64,000 nt of DNA from Lota lota (GCA_026745465.1 JACYXH010000477.1:168501-232500), one strand, 5' to 3'. Shown: positions 11,301 to 26,300, numbered from the stretch's first letter. Numbers and translations: made by a program. The notes: generated by a model not told the origin, from the sequence alone.

Positions 11301-14300
11301 GCTGGACCTGATTGCTTGCTGCTTTGCATGGCTCCACAAATACCTTATTGTATCTGTAATGGCAGAAAATATATAAATCTATACATACTAAGCCGAAAAT
11401 ATGTTCATAGTTATTCATATTGTTTTCTTTATGAATATGAAATGGGCTACATGATTGTGCTGGACACGGCAATGCATAATACAGTTCAATGTAATACATA
11501 ATATAATATACAATAATATAATATAATATAATACAATAAATAAATAATTCAATAATTCATCGTTTCTATTTAACAATTGTGTAGACATTTGAACAGTGTG
11601 AGTGTTAAGTGCTAATTAGATTAGCGAATGTGGTGTTACCTTGCGTCACATGTTGAGACAATAGGTGAACCACATGCCTTGTAGACCTTTTTGGCTGGAC
11701 ATGGATATCCTACAATAACGGAGGGAGGGGAGTTAAAACAAATGGTTAGTTTAAATGTAATCCAGCAGAAAAAAAGGCTTCCAGTGCACGGCGTTAATTA
11801 TTTAAACAAATCCTCATACCACATATTCCATTTGTAGAATTTCTCCAGTCTACGCAGACCATTTCTGATGCACACATTGCTGCGAATGTCTCCAAACTAG
11901 CGCAGCCACCTTGAGTTGGCATGTGGCAAACATCATATTTACAGGCCTCGTAGAAAGGTTGTGCGGGCAACTTTTTACGGCACTCCGCAAAGATGCTTGA
12001 TTGAAAAAAGAAACAAACTTTATTATTATGAATGATGTTCTTAACCCTAGTCAAAAGGTAAATGTGTATTTAACAAAAATAAACACGCGTAAAAATACAA
12101 TTAACAGTGTATTACCTGCTGAGGATAATTTCACAGAATACAGATGGTCCACATTTCTTTGTCGTAGCAGGTGATGTAGTAGGTGTAATGGTGGTGGGTG
12201 GTTTACAATATGGTTTTGTCTTGTCTTCTCTTTCCCAATCCTTAGCCATCACAGAACACGAGGGATGGGTCATACCATTCCTAAGTCTGCAGTCATTTGT
12301 TTGGATATTGTCACAGGTACCTTGAAAAACAAATGCAAAAATGAGTTGTCATTTTGCTAAACGCTTTTTTTACAATGATATTAATCAAAGGACTAGGCAG
12401 TTGTCATCTCACCACACTGTCCCTCTGTGTTGTTGTAGAACTGAGAATAGGGCAGGTCAATGTAGAAAGACATCCCTTTGAACAACACAGTCGCTTCAAT
12501 CGCTGGTATTGTCACCACCATTTCGATTACAGTGCTTGTGATGATGAAGTCTTTGTTTGAAAAAGGTGGGGATACTTTTTTTCCATTTACAAATACCTTG
12601 AAGATGAAAAATCCATGAAGCATTTCCTCACTCGATAAATCAAACAATCATGCATAGGGATCAGATATGTATTGTGATAGTAATCATAATGATCTTATTA
12701 GTATTAGCCTATTATAGTTATTACCTTATTCACAGTCTTTGGGGACCTCTCCTGTGTGAGGACGATCTCATCTTTTTTGTAATAAACAGTCATCGAGTGA
12801 GTACAAGTTGCAATTCCAGAAGTACCACAATTTTCATTGTCGATATCTATGCTAAAATTGTTACGCGGAACAATTTCCTTTACCAAAACATATGTGCAGT
12901 TTTCCTGAAAACTATAATATTGCCCATCAAATGTAACGTAATGAGGATCACCCCAGCCCAAGCATATACCTGCGAAGAAAAGACAAGAATTATATTAAAA
13001 ACAAACCTAAATAAAATCGACACTTTGAGCTGTTATGATATTTGAAACTTACATTTGCATTGGTATTGGAAACAACAGCCACTTTGGTCGTATACCCTTA
13101 CTGGTTGGTAGTCATTTGCACACACAGGCATATCCACTTGTGGACACTCTACATGTTTTTGGATTACTTGACGATTTATACAAGTATCATTGGAACAGTT
13201 GCTTGACTTCCAGGTCTCCCCATTCTATTAAGAAGAACATGAGATTTGAACTAATTCAATATGAACCGGGAGTGGTCAACAGTACAATTGTGTCAATGAT
13301 GTCAGGAACTGTGGAATGTTTTCCACAAATGTCATTAGTTAACGTATGTTGGTGAATTAACATTCCTTTGATTTGATTTGGATTCCATGACCTTACCTTT
13401 CTGGGAGGTATAAGATAGTCACAGTGTGGAGAAAGCGTAGATTTACTGGGTTCAGTGGTACTCTGGCTGGTTGTGGTTGCAGGAGTGGTAGACAGACATG
13501 GTCGGGTACGCTTCTCAACGTTACATGTTACATTGCAGTAGGATGTGAAGCACCAACCGTTTCCATCGGTCTCATTGTAGATGAAGGTACCTAACATGAG
13601 GTTGTACATACCACATATACATCAGAATAACGACTGAGGAAAAAAGAAAGTGCAAAGGCTTTGCATTTATTTTAAACAGTATTTCTTACCAGGAGGGAAA
13701 GATTCATCCATGTATTTGCAGAAACATAATGTAGTAGATTTGCTAGTTGGCGGTTCTGTAGTTGATGTGGTGGTAGGCTGTTCTGTAGTTGTGGTATGCT
13801 GTTCTGTAGTTGTGGTATGCTGTTCTGTAGTTGTGGTGGTTGGTTCTGTTGTGGTTGAAGTGCTGCTGGTTGGCGGTTCTGTAGTTGATGTGGTGGTAGA
13901 CTGTTCTGTACTTGATGTGCTGGTTGGCGGTTCTGTAGTTGATGTGGTAGTCGACTGCTCTGTTGTTGTTGGGGTGGTAGACTGTTCTGTTGTTGTGGTA
14001 GTTGTCTGTTCTGTAGTTGTTATGGTGGTAGGCTGTTCTGTAGTTGTGGTGGTTGGTTCTGTTGTGGTTGTAGTGCTGCTAGTTGGCGGTTCTGTAGTTG
14101 TGGTGGTTGTCTGTTCTGTAGTTGATGTGGTGGTAGACTGTTCTGTAGTTGATGTGCTGGTCGGCGGTTCTGTAGTTGATGTGCTGGTAGACTGCTCTGT
14201 TGTTGTTGGGGTGGTAGACTGTTCTGTAGTTGTTGTGGTAGTTGTCTGTTCTGTAGTTGTGGTAGGCTGTTCTGTAGTTGTGGTAGGCGGTTCTGTAGTT

Positions 14301-17300
14301 GTGGTAGGCGGTTCTGTTGTTGTAGTTGTGGTGGTTGGTTCTGTTGTGGTTGTAGTGCTGCTAGTTGGCGGTTCTGTAGTAGATTTGGGAGTTGTGATTT
14401 CGATTTGTGGTTTAGTTGTGTATTGTGCTTCTGAATGTGTGACTACAGACTCTGTGGTTGTTTTCTTTGTTGTAACTGTTTTTGTGCTGGTAGGCTGTTC
14501 TGTAGTGGATGTGGTGGTAGACTGTTGTGTAGTAGATGTGGTGGTTGGCGGTTCTGTAGTTGATGTGCTGGTTGGCGGTTCTGTAGTTGATGTGGTGGTA
14601 GACTGTTCTGTAGTTGATGTGGTGGTAGCCGGTTCTGTAGTTGATGTGGTGGTTGGCGGTTCTGTAGTTGATGTGCTGGTTGGCGGTTCTGTAGTTGATG
14701 TGCTGGTTGGCGGTTCTGTAGTTGATGTGCTGGTTGGCGGTTCTGTAGTTGATGTGGTGGTAGGCGGTTCTGTAGTTGATGTGCTGGTTGGCGGTTCTGT
14801 AGTTGATGTGCTGGTTGGCGGTTCTGTAGTTGATGTGCTGGTTGGCGGTTCTGTAGTTGATGTGGTGGTAGGCGGTTCTGTAGTTGATGTGGTGGTTGGC
14901 GGTTCTGTAGTTGATGTGCTGGTTGGCGGTTCTGTAGTTGATGTGCTGGTTGGCGGTTCTGTAGTTGATGTGGTGGTAGGCGGTTCTGTAGTTGATGTGG
15001 TGGTTGGCGGTTCTGTAGTTGATGTGGTGGTTGGCGGTTCTGTAGTTGATGTGGTGGTAGGCGGTTCTGTAGCTGATGTGGTGGTAGGCGGTTCTGTAGT
15101 TGATGTGCTGGTTGGCGGTTCTGTTGTTGTTGTTGTAGAGTGACATTTGTCATCACAACATTTGACTCGTATTTCATAATCATTACATCTAGGAACGGGT
15201 GTTTGGTCTTTGTTGATGCAAACTAGCCCAACGGTTGTGTTACATATCACTGTTTGGCCTAATGACTCCAAAGGAACATCTTTGTAATCTGATGACCTGC
15301 ATTCTATTTCTAAAGATGACTTGCACCTACTCAAGTCTATCTCTTTTATTGATGCAATGGTTTCGAAATCCCCTTTCTTACCAGGGTAATTCTTATTAAT
15401 CCAATCTGTCCATTCACATGGACAGATTGTGGTAGGTGTCTGTTCTGTTGTTGTGGTGGTAGACTGTTCTGTAGTTGATGTGGTGGTAGGCGGTTCTGTA
15501 GTTGATGTGGTGGTAGGCGGTTCTGTAGTTGATGTGGTGGTTGGCGGTTCTGTAGTTGATGTGGTGGTAGGCGGTTCTGTAGTTGATGTGGTGGTTGGCG
15601 GTTCTGTAGTTGATGTGGTGGTAGGCGGTTCTGTAGTTGATGTGGTGGTAGGCGGTTCTGTAGTTGATGTGCTGGTTGGCGGTTCTGTAGTTGATGTGGT
15701 GGTAGGCGGTTCTGTAGTTGATGTGGTGGTTGGCGGTTCTGTAGTTGCAGTTGTGGTGGTTGGTTCTGTTATGGTTGAAGTGCTGCTGGTTGACGGTTCT
15801 GTAGTTGATGTGGTTGGCGGTTCTGTAGTTGATGTGGTGGTAGGCGGTTCTATAGTTGATGTACTGGTTGGCGGTTCTGTAGTTGATATGCTGGTTGGCG
15901 GTTCTGTAGTTGATGTGGTGGTAGGCGGTTCTGTAGTTGATGTGCTGGTAGGCGGTTCTGTAGTTGATGTGGTGGTAGGCGGTTCTGTAGTTGATGTGGT
16001 GGTAGGCGGTTCTGTAGTTGATGTGCTGGTTGGCGGTTCTGTAGTTGATGTGGTGGTAGGCGGTTCTGTAGTTGATGTGCTGGTTGGCGGTTCTGTACTT
16101 GATGTGGTGGTAGGCGGTTCTGTTGTTGCAGTTGTGGTGGTTGGTTCTGTTGTGGTTGAAGTGCTGCTGGTTGGCGGTTCTGTAGTTGATGTGGTAGGCG
16201 GTTCTGTAGTTGATGTGCTGGTTGGCGGTTCTGTAGTTGATGTGGTGGTAGACTGTTCTGTAGTTGATGTGGTGGTAGGCGGTTCTGTAGTTGATGTGGT
16301 GGTAGACTGTTCTGTAGTTGATGTGGTGGTTGGCGGTTCTGTAGTTGATGTGGTGGTTGGCGGTTCTGTAGTTGATGTGGTGGTTGGCGGTTCTGTAGTT
16401 GATGTGCTGGTTGGCGGTTCTGTACTTGATGTGGTGGTAGGCGGTTCTGTTGTTGATGTGGTGGTAGACTGTTCTGTAGTTGATGTGGTGGTTGGCGGTT
16501 CTGTAGTTGATGTGGTGGTAGGTGGTTCTGTAGCTGATGTGGTGGTAGGCGGTTCTGTAGCTGATGTGGTGGTTGGCGGTTCTGTAGTTGATGTGGTGGT
16601 AGGCGATTCTGTAGTTGATGTGGTGGTCGACTGCTCTGTTGTTGTTGTTGTAGAGTGACATTTGTCATCACAACATTTGACTCGTATTTCATAATCATTA
16701 CATCTAGGAACGGGTGTTTGGTCTTTGTTGATGCAAACTAGCCCAACGGTTGTGTTACATATCACTGTTTGGCCTAATGACTCCAAAGGAACATCTTTGT
16801 AATCTGATGACCTGCATTCTATTTCTAAAGATGACTTGCACCTACTCAAGTCTATCTCTTTTATTGATGCAATGGTTTCGAAATCCCCTTTCTTACCAGG
16901 GTAATTCTTATTAATCCAATCTGTCCATTCACATGGACAGATTGTGGTAGGTGTCTGTTCTGTTGTTGTTGTGGTGGTAGACTGTTCTGTAGTTGTGGTA
17001 GATTGTTCTGTTGTTGTGGTAGTTGTCTGTTCTGTAGTTGATGTGGTGGTAGACTGTTCTGTAGTTGTGGTAGATTGTTCTGTTGTTGTGGTAGTTGTCT
17101 GTTCTGTAGTTGATGTGGTGGTAGGCGGTTCTGTTGTTGTTGTGGTGGTAGGCGGTTCTGTAGTTGATGTGGTGGTAGGCGATTCTGTAGTTGATGTGGT
17201 GGTCGACTGCTCTGATGTTGTTGTTGTAGAGTGACATTTGTCATCACAACATTTGACTCGTATTTCATAATCATTACATCTAGGAACGGGTGTTTGGTCT

Positions 17301-20300
17301 TTGTTGATGCAAACTAGCCCAACGGTTGTGTTACATATCACTGTTTGGCCTAATAACTCCAAAGGAACATCTTTGTAATCTGATGACCTGCATTCTATTT
17401 CTAAAGATGACTTGCACCTACTCAAGTCTATCTCTTTTATTGATGCAATGGTTTCGAAATCCCCTTTCTTATCAGGGTAATTCTTATTAATCCAATCTGT
17501 CCATTCACATGGACAGATCGTGGTAGGTGTCTGTTCTGTTGTTGTTGTGGTGGTAGACTGTTCTGTAGTTGTGGTAGTTGTCTGTTCTGTAGTTGATGTG
17601 GTGGTAGGCGGTTCTGTAGTTGATGTGGTGGTAGACTGTTCTGTAGTTGATGTGGTGGTAGGCGGTTCTGTAGTTGATGTGCTGGTAGGCGGTTCTGTAG
17701 TTGATGTGGTGGTAGGCGGTTCTGTAGTTGATGTGGTGGTTGGCGGTTCTGTAGTTGATGTGCTGGTTGGCGGTTCTGTAGTTGATGTGGTGGTAGGCGG
17801 TTCTGTAGTTGATGTGCTGGTTGGCGGTTCTGTACTTGATGTGGTGGTAGGCGGTTCTGTTGTTGCAGTTGTGGTGGTTGGTTCTGTTGTGGTTGAAGTG
17901 CTGCTGGTTGGCGGTTCTGTAGTTGATGTGGTAGGCGGTTCTGTAGTTGATGTGCTGGTTGGCGGTTCTGTAGTTGATGTGGTGGTAGGCGGTTGTGTAG
18001 TTGATGTGCTGGTTGGCGGTTCTGTAGTTGATGTGGTGGTTGGCGGTTCTGTAGTTGATGTGGTGGTTGGCGGTTCTGTAGTTGATGTGGTGGTAGGCGG
18101 TTCTGTAGTTGATGTGCTGGTTGGCGGTTCTGTACTTGATGTGGTGGTAGACTGTTCTGTTGTTGCAGTTGTGGTGGTTGGTTCTGTTGTGGTTGAAGTG
18201 CTGCTGGTAGGCGGTTCTGTAGTTGATGTGGTAGGCGGTTCTGTAGTTGATGTACTGGTTGGCGGTTCTGTAGTTGATGTGGTGGTAGACTGTTCTGTAG
18301 TTGATGTGGTGGTAGACTGTTCTGTAGTTGATGTGGTGGTAGGCGGTTCTGTAGTTGATGTGGTGGTAGACTGTTCTGTAGTTGATGTGGGGGTAGGCGG
18401 TTCTGTAGTTGATGTGGGGGTAGGCGGTTCTGTAGTTGATGTGGTGGTAGGCGGTTCTGTAGTTGATGTGGTGGTAGGCGGTTCTGTAGTTGATGTGGTG
18501 GTTGGCGGTTCTGTAGTTGATGTGGTGGTTGGCGGTTCTGTAGTTGATGTGGTGGTTGGCGGTTCTGTAGTTGATGTGCTGGTTGGCGGTTCTGTACTTG
18601 ATGTGGTGGTAGGCGGTTCTGTTGTTGTTGTGGTGGTAGGCGGTTCTGTAGTTGATGTGCTGGTTGGCGATTCTGTAGTTGATGTGGTGGTCGACTGCTC
18701 TGTTGTTGTTGTTGTAGAGTGACATTTGTCATCACAACATTTGACTCGTATTTCATAATCATTACATCTAGGAACGGGTGTTTGGTCTTTGTTGATGCAA
18801 ACTAGCCCAACGGTTGTGTTACATATCACTGTTTGGCCTAATGACTCCAAAGGAACATCTTTGTAATCTGATGACCTGCATTCTATTTCTAAAGATGACT
18901 TGCACCTACTCAAGTCTATCTCTTTTATTGATGCAATGGTTTCGAAATCCCCTTTCTTACCAGGGTAATTCTTATTAATCCAATCTGTCCATTCACATGG
19001 ACAGATTGTGGTAGGTGTCTGTTCTGTTGTTGATGTGGTGGTAGACTGTTCTGTAGTTGTGGTAGATTGTTCTGTTGTTGTGGTAGTTGTCTGTTCTGTA
19101 GTTGATGTGGTGGTAGGCGGTTCTGTTGTTGTTGTGGTGGTAGGCGGTTCTGTAGTTGATGTGGTGGTAGGCGATTCTGTAGTTGATGTGGTGGTCGACT
19201 GCTCTGATGTTGTTGTTGTAGAGTGACATTTGTCATCACAACATTTGACTCGTATTTCATAATCATTACATCTAGGAACGGGTGTTTGGTCTTTGTTGAT
19301 GCAAACTAGCCCAACGGTTGTGTTACATATCACTGTTTGGCCTAATAACTCCAAAGGAACATCTTTGTAATCTGATGACCTGCATTCTATTTCTAAAGAT
19401 GACTTGCACCTACTCAAGTCTATCTCTTTTATTGATGCAATGGTTTCGAAATCCCCTTTCTTATCAGGGTAATTCTTATTAATCCAATCTGTCCATTCAC
19501 ATGGACAGATCGTGGTAGGTGTCTGTTCTGTTGTTGTTGTGGTGGTAGACTGTTCTGTAGTTGTGGTAGTTGTCTGTTCTGTAGTTGATGTGGTGGTAGG
19601 CGGTTCTGTTGTTGTTGTGGTGGGCTGTTCTGTAGTTGTGGTAGTTGTCTGTTCTGTAGTTGATGTGGTAGTTGGCGGTTCTGTAGTTGATGTGGTGGTA
19701 GGCGGTTCTGTAGTTGATGTGGGGGTAGGTGGTTCTGTAGTTGATGTGGTGGTAGGCGGTTCTGTAGTTGATGTGGTGGTAGGCGGTTCTGTAGTTGTTG
19801 ATGTGGTGCTAGGCAGACTTGTTGTTGGAGTGCTAGTTGGCTGTTCTGTAGTTGTTGAAAACGTTGTGGTGAAAGTTGTCACTTCTGTAAATTAATCACA
19901 TTTTGACATCTTATTTTATATAGTACATTACAAAATGACGATACGGTAATCTTTATTTAAGTATTCTTTCTACATAAAACTCATTCACACATATATACAA
20001 ACCTGTTTTCACGTGCTTTTAATATTACCTTGACAAATAACAAAACAATATAGATCACTTTTAAAATAACCCAAGTGGTGAACGCCCTATTATCAACATC
20101 CAATCAATTCTTACCAGGTGTTGAAAAAGTAAATATTGTCACTGTTGTCGTTTCTGGGGTTGAAGTGGTAGTGGGAGGGGTAGTACAAGGTATTACGCTC
20201 CTGTTGATGTGTCCATGTTTTTCACACACAGCAGTAAAGCAGGTCCCATCACCATCGTGTGTGCTGTAGATTGTTGCCCCATAAGGGTACTTATTCCCAT

Positions 20301-23300
20301 TGTATAAACAATAGCAAGCTGCAGAAAACAACAGAAAACATACATTTGTTTTCTACTGGCTGTTTTCAAACATGTTGTTCAATTGAAAGTCATATTGATT
20401 GCATGCAAGTAATGCTGACCTTGGACATCAAATGCGCACGTTTTCTGTGTTGATAAGCAATGACTGAAAATGAAAGCAAATTACAGAAATAGTGTTAAGT
20501 ACAAAAAAAACCATTTTAATTACAGTATAATATTAAGAATACAAACATTACAAATATATAATTTTTCCGGTATTAAAAAGGCAAAGCGTGCACTTAGTTC
20601 ACATTCACATGTTCACATATTGGTGTCTTTTTAATATATAATGTGTCGGACTCATTTCCCAACCGATAGTTATCCAAATCATTACCATGTTTCACAATTT
20701 TTCTGCGAGGGCATGGTAGCTCCTTCCTCGTAATGTTGGCCATTGTCGTCATAGCAACCGCACTGCTTTTGGGACACACACTTCATGGTCATTTCTTCCA
20801 AATACGGCTGTTCAGGAGGGCACCTCGGATAGCAGCCTAAGAAATTGAAACAAAAGATGTGTGTGTAAAAAAAAAACGAATATATAAAGTGTTATTGAGA
20901 GCGTATGTATTACTTAAGAGTTGTAAAATATGTACTTATTGTAAGTCGCTTTGGATAAAAGCGTCTGCTAAATGCCCTAAATGTAAACGTAAATGAGTTG
21001 TTTTGTGCTGTTGTGCGTTTGCTTACCTTCCATTGCAGGGATCTGACTGGAGCACGTAGCGGTTGGATTCGTGCATGTTTTCAGACATGATTTACCACAC
21101 GGCTCGTAGTGCCACTCACATTCGCCAATGGGGTTGTAGAAATCACAGAAAAGAGCTTGATGGGTAAAGAGATGTAAAAATCAAGTTGCTTTCATTTCGA
21201 TGCAGTTTTCTCTTTGAAATAAGGAAATTCATCTCCATCTCTTCAAGCTAAAACAGCCACATTTTGTATTTGGAAACGGGGGGGGGGGGGGGGGGGGAAC
21301 TCACGACAAATGGAGGGGGTTCTCCATCTCACGCAGGCTCCAGCCCTATTACAGGCAGCCGCGTATGCCTCCACTGCTGAACAGAAACATTCACAGTCTC
21401 CTCCGGAATTGCAAGCACATGTATCTTTCACGCATGCTTCAAAATAGTCGTGGGGATCCACCTGAGTAGGACAACAATAATAAGGGGAGTTCATTAGTTA
21501 TGGATAGTATTGTATAATTATTTAGCTGAAACTGTAATATTAAAGGTACATTGTCTTGATGGACATATTCATTTTTTTCTTTTATTGATCCAACTCTATT
21601 TGTCATAAATTACCTGTGAGTGACACGCCGCGAAGACCTCACTCTGTATAATGCTGCAGTGTTTCAGAGCCCAAGCCTCTCTGTAGGAGTACAACTGGCA
21701 TGGCTTTTTTACAGTGTATGTATCGGGGCAAGCAGGAGACACTTTCCAGCTGTTTCCAAACTGAACAGCTTCCACCACCACCTCACGGTTTCTGGTGGTG
21801 AAATCGTTCTTCACACTGCCATCATAATTCCCACAAAGACCACATACTTGTCCCTGGAAGACAACAGGACAAAACGTAAATACTGAAAGTAGAGGCACAG
21901 ATAGAGGACAGTAGTGTCTACAATATTAGCGTCCTCGCCTAAACATTGTAGTTTCAATCGCCAATCTCGTCAGCCAATCTCGTCAGCCTACCTTTATGCC
22001 GCGTAACCGTATACCAAAGTGTAGTTGCATTCAGCGTTTCTTTATCATCTAAATGACCAAATACCAATAGCAAACAAATCAACTGTTTGTTCACGTACCT
22101 TAAAGGAGGAGCTGAGTTTGATCATCACCGTGGTCTTCCTGTTCCAGATGAGAATGAGACCATTCTGGGCCTCGATGACAAGGTAGATCCCAATGCTATG
22201 GACTTGGTACGGTATATCTGCTGGTCTGCTCCGTTTGGTCACTTTAATAGTTTCATCAGACAGCACGATCTCAGTGTTCTGAAAAAACCAAACCAAAATA
22301 AAAACACGATAGATCATTTCAATGCATATACACCCACAAATGTTTGAATGCTTTTTTTGTGGATTCTTCCCGTGGTCTACAATGTGGTCGCTTTATACCC
22401 CGAGGAAGAGCTTGATGGCCATGGAGCAGGTGCTATCGATGCTTCCACACGGTATGTTCTCTGTGAGCACCCGGAATGTTCCGTTGGACATGTCACCGGT
22501 ACAGTAATCCTGCGTGAAGAACGTACAAGCCATTTTAAACACGCAGGCACAGGCGTCATCAACTTGGTTTGGTTGTGGCTTGGTCGCCATCACTGAGGAT
22601 GGAACACCGCGCGCTGTACCTGCGTAAAGGTATATCCACAGTCGCCGTTGAAGGAGAATTTCTTCTCGTCAAAGGTGACGTAATGTCCATCACCGAATAT
22701 GGTACAGGTTCCGTCACATTGGAGTTTCGTGCATTCCCATGTTCTCGCTCGGCACTCGCTGTGATGAGGACGAAGGAAAACGTCGACATTTCAACAAGGG
22801 CAAACGTTTACAATTCGTCATTTAGCAGGTGGTTTGAGGCAGAGAACATCCAATTATATCCAATCAAAACTCGAGCAGCTCTACACACAGTATATGTGCC
22901 ACACAAGAAAGTTTCTAAATTGGACAGAGTGCCGAGTAGGTAAAATAACACGATATATAGTATGGTGGATCACGACAGAAAGTTATATATTCTATATATA
23001 AGTACTTCAAATAGTTGTAGTAAGACTCCAACACTGTCTATATGGAGTCAGCACAGGACAATACATCAGGAGCTCTCACCAGGTATTGCAGTCCACCTTG
23101 ACCGTCTGTCCCGGCATGTAAGAGACGCCATTGTACAAACAAGGACAGAGATGCTCCTTGACACAACCTCCTTCGCCATCGGACAGTAAACCATCGGGAC
23201 ACACACAGCCCGAGATGCACCGCGCACTGATCTGTTGAATACATCAAATGACTTTGATTTAAAATGACAATCTCGGAGATTCCAGTTTTATCCAGCAAAG

Positions 23301-26300
23301 TTTCTCTTCGGTAGAATACATCCATAACAAAACAGGAAACAAGGCGTCACTCCGCCCCTCTTAGCTGTTGGTTTCCAGCCCAGTCTCTGTGCTCTCCCCA
23401 GCAGTTCTGCTATAACATAATAGCACTGCGAGAGTAGTACAACATTAACTGTCAGCAATAGATCGATAGATCCACTTACACATTCAGAGTGCTCAGACTG
23501 GCAGCTTTTTTGGCATTCGGACCCCTGGACGCCTGGCGCTGCATCCGAGCAGTTAAAGTACACCATTGGAGCCGTACAAGCTGAGGGGCCATAAGCATGG
23601 TTGAAAGAGGATCAGATCATACTTGAAACGTTGCCTTTACTCTGATTGGTTGCAGTTGTACGACAAAACGCAGTGATGTTAGTGTTCTTGTATACTCACA
23701 TGTTTCTATGCCAACACAATATAGTACTCCGTCCTTACAGGTGCTAGAACCAGATCAGCACAGAAACAAAAGCAAGGTCAGAAACAAGGTCAATGTCAAA
23801 GGTCAGTGTGTGTTGTTTTCCATTATGATTCCTCTGTAGTAAAAAAAAGAAGACCAATTAGTTTGTTATCAAAATGGATGTCCTCTCTCACCATGTGGTT
23901 CCTTGTTTCCAGACCGTCTGTCCAGGGCGGATCGCCTGCTGCCCTTCATAGCAGAGGCACTGTGAGGCGGGCACACAGCTGCCCACCTCGTTCATGTAGG
24001 TCCCCGCGGCACAGCCGCAGCCGTCCACCGGGCTGAAGTCCACCTGGCACGACACATCGGGCTGGCTGAGACTGAGGCACGATCGCTGGCAGCTGGTCAT
24101 GTTGTAGGTGTAAACCAAGCCTTCAGGGCAGTTTGTGGAATATTTCGCTGTCGAAAAGATATATATATATATATTATTTTTTAATGCATGCACTCTGGCA
24201 GGTTATTTGATCGTTCATGGGTAATTGTCATGGGCCGGACATGAGGCGTTACTTAACCCTAATTTCTGATTTGTTTTGGGATATCGTTATTTTCCTGGCC
24301 CCTTGGAACCAAAACACTCCCAAAATTCCCCGGAAGATCTTTCTTACGTGTTCCCTTTTTAAACGTTTCTTCCCTTAGATTGGGGTGTTTTCCTTTACCC
24401 TTTAGAGGGCTGAGTGTTGTAGGGGGCGGAGGGTGGGGGTGGGGGGGGAGGGATGGTGTTGTCTCATGTTAGCCTGAGAAGCCCTTTGAGACTGTAACTG
24501 TGTTTAGGGGCTACACAAATAACATGGACTTGATGTGACTTGACGTGAGGTTGTTGGGCTTACTGCAAATGGTGTTCCTCCATCCGTGCAGGGACACGCC
24601 CACGGCCTCACACCTGTGCACATATGCGGAGAGCGTGGCGCACATGCAGTCTTCGCTGCTTTTACAGAGGCACGTGTCATGCATGCAAGACTGGGGAGAA
24701 GTAGTTGCGGTCACAAAATCATATTGTAATATAATATATCACTTTAGAATTTCAACACAGGTATGTGTTTATAATCATGTCTTACATCTTCATAAACCTC
24801 CGGGTTTATCTTTGAGTGACACGCTGAGAAAATACCCTTGGGGTCTGACAACAAGGCACACCAGTGCTTGGCATATTTCTCTATAAAAAAAAAAGGAAAA
24901 AAACATAAGAATAAACAATGTTACAATGACACTCAAAACAGAACGCAGAATGTCTGTGTTTCACACAATCGCTTGGGAATACAGTTTAAGGTGTCTACCT
25001 TTATCTACACTCAAACTGCAGGGATTGCCAAATTTGTTTGACACATCCGGGCAACTAGGCAGGGCTTTCCAAGTGTTGGCGTACGTCGCAGCCGTTCCCG
25101 CAATCATCCCGCTGGGTGTCTTGAAGTCGTCTGCTTCCACGTCGTTAAAGTCTCCACATAAGCCTGGATAGTAAAATATAAGGCATCATATCATCATACA
25201 TATACATTTACAAATACTCTAATGACACCTGGTTGGAGAAAAGGAAAAAACACTTCTATAATAACATTTACTTAAAATACCGATATTCAGAGTCAAAAGC
25301 AGTGGATCAATAGAGGCAGGGATATTCGGGCTATGACTATTAAAAGTAAATACCGAGTAGCTGTCCTTTGTAGGAAGCATCAGCTTTGATGTAGAGTTGC
25401 ATTGTGGGAACGATCTGTATCTCGAGTTGGAGTCCATTGGCCATATAGACAATAACGAAGAATGTTGATGGCTTGAAGACTGTTATGTCGTCTGAAATAC
25501 AACACAGCCAAATTGTTGTTTCTGTTTCTGTATTTGTATTTGTATTTTTTTTCCTCATGGGACTCAATGCTACTTACCCATGTTGAGTGGTAACTCGGAG
25601 GCCATGTCATTATAAAAGACCTTTCCGGTAGTGTCAATCTTAATCTTCTGTAATTTTAAGTATGGAAAGAATTGAACGATTAAACATTTACGAAGTTTAA
25701 GTTTTAATCTGTAATAGTAATACAAATAATAATAATAATATAGGTCAGAATAGGCGGAGAAAGAGCACATTTAATAAAATGCATTCCCTAATAGTTGAAT
25801 AGCTAAAATAAGCTGAAATGAACCCAATTATCTAATAAAGATGTGTGTAAAGACAAATCCTTTTTAGATAATTAATTAAAAAGATTGTCTGCACAAGTAT
25901 GTTTTAGTAAGTCATTTAAAAGGTGTCGAAGCTCACATAGACAGATAAATATAACTTACCTTCTGTCCTCCGTACACGAGCGTGACTGCTACCAGACTCT
26001 CTGTGTCGGTTTCACTTAATTTGACAATGTCTCCAAGAACTGTATAATTGCCATTTGTATCCTAAAAACAAGTATATAAATAATATTATATATATACAAT
26101 ATAATATATATATACAATATAATATTATAATAAATACAATACTACATTTCATATAATAAAATATTTATATCTATAATATAATATAGATCATCCATATTTA
26201 AGGTGCAAAAAGTATTGAATAATCTAATATTTAATTGAACACCCAGTATCCCTTATCAACAATGACAACTCAACACCACCTCCATGCTTTCTTCTATCTA

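Larger units (their letters stand above)
13690..19884 (-). repeat. 6.2-kb single PTS exon of mucin A: 27-bp (9-aa) repeats interspersed with five CysD modules
   Basis: One uninterrupted frame runs from the acceptor (exon start 19884, EVTTFTTTF) to the donor at 13681-13689. Most of it is a Thr-rich nonapeptide array of the type PPTTTSTTE with variants ([31 protein letters not shown]). These are dense sites for mucin-type O-glycosylation. The unit is 27 bp on the + strand reading GTTGATGTGGTGGTAGGCGG with small changes, so the coding strand is almost free of G and the other strand is G/T-rich. Because 27 is divisible by three, several other frames also stay open over hundreds of codons; these are not genes. 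Confidence 0.95.

Noticed and set aside
14412-18762. Minus-strand frames reading HHINYRTAY and PPHQLQNRL repeats
   Set aside because: These are the two alternative frames of the same 27-bp array. The TTTSTTEPP frame is continuous through all five CysD modules with proper splice sites; the others break in every CysD.
13650-19895. Long + strand open frames (497, 409 and 400 codons, Val/Gly/Ser-rich VVVGGSVVD) across the mucin A PTS exon
   Set aside because: They are antisense shadows: a 27-bp unit keeps every stop-free frame open. They have no start context, no domain, and end where the Thr-rich exon or CysD interrupts the repeat.
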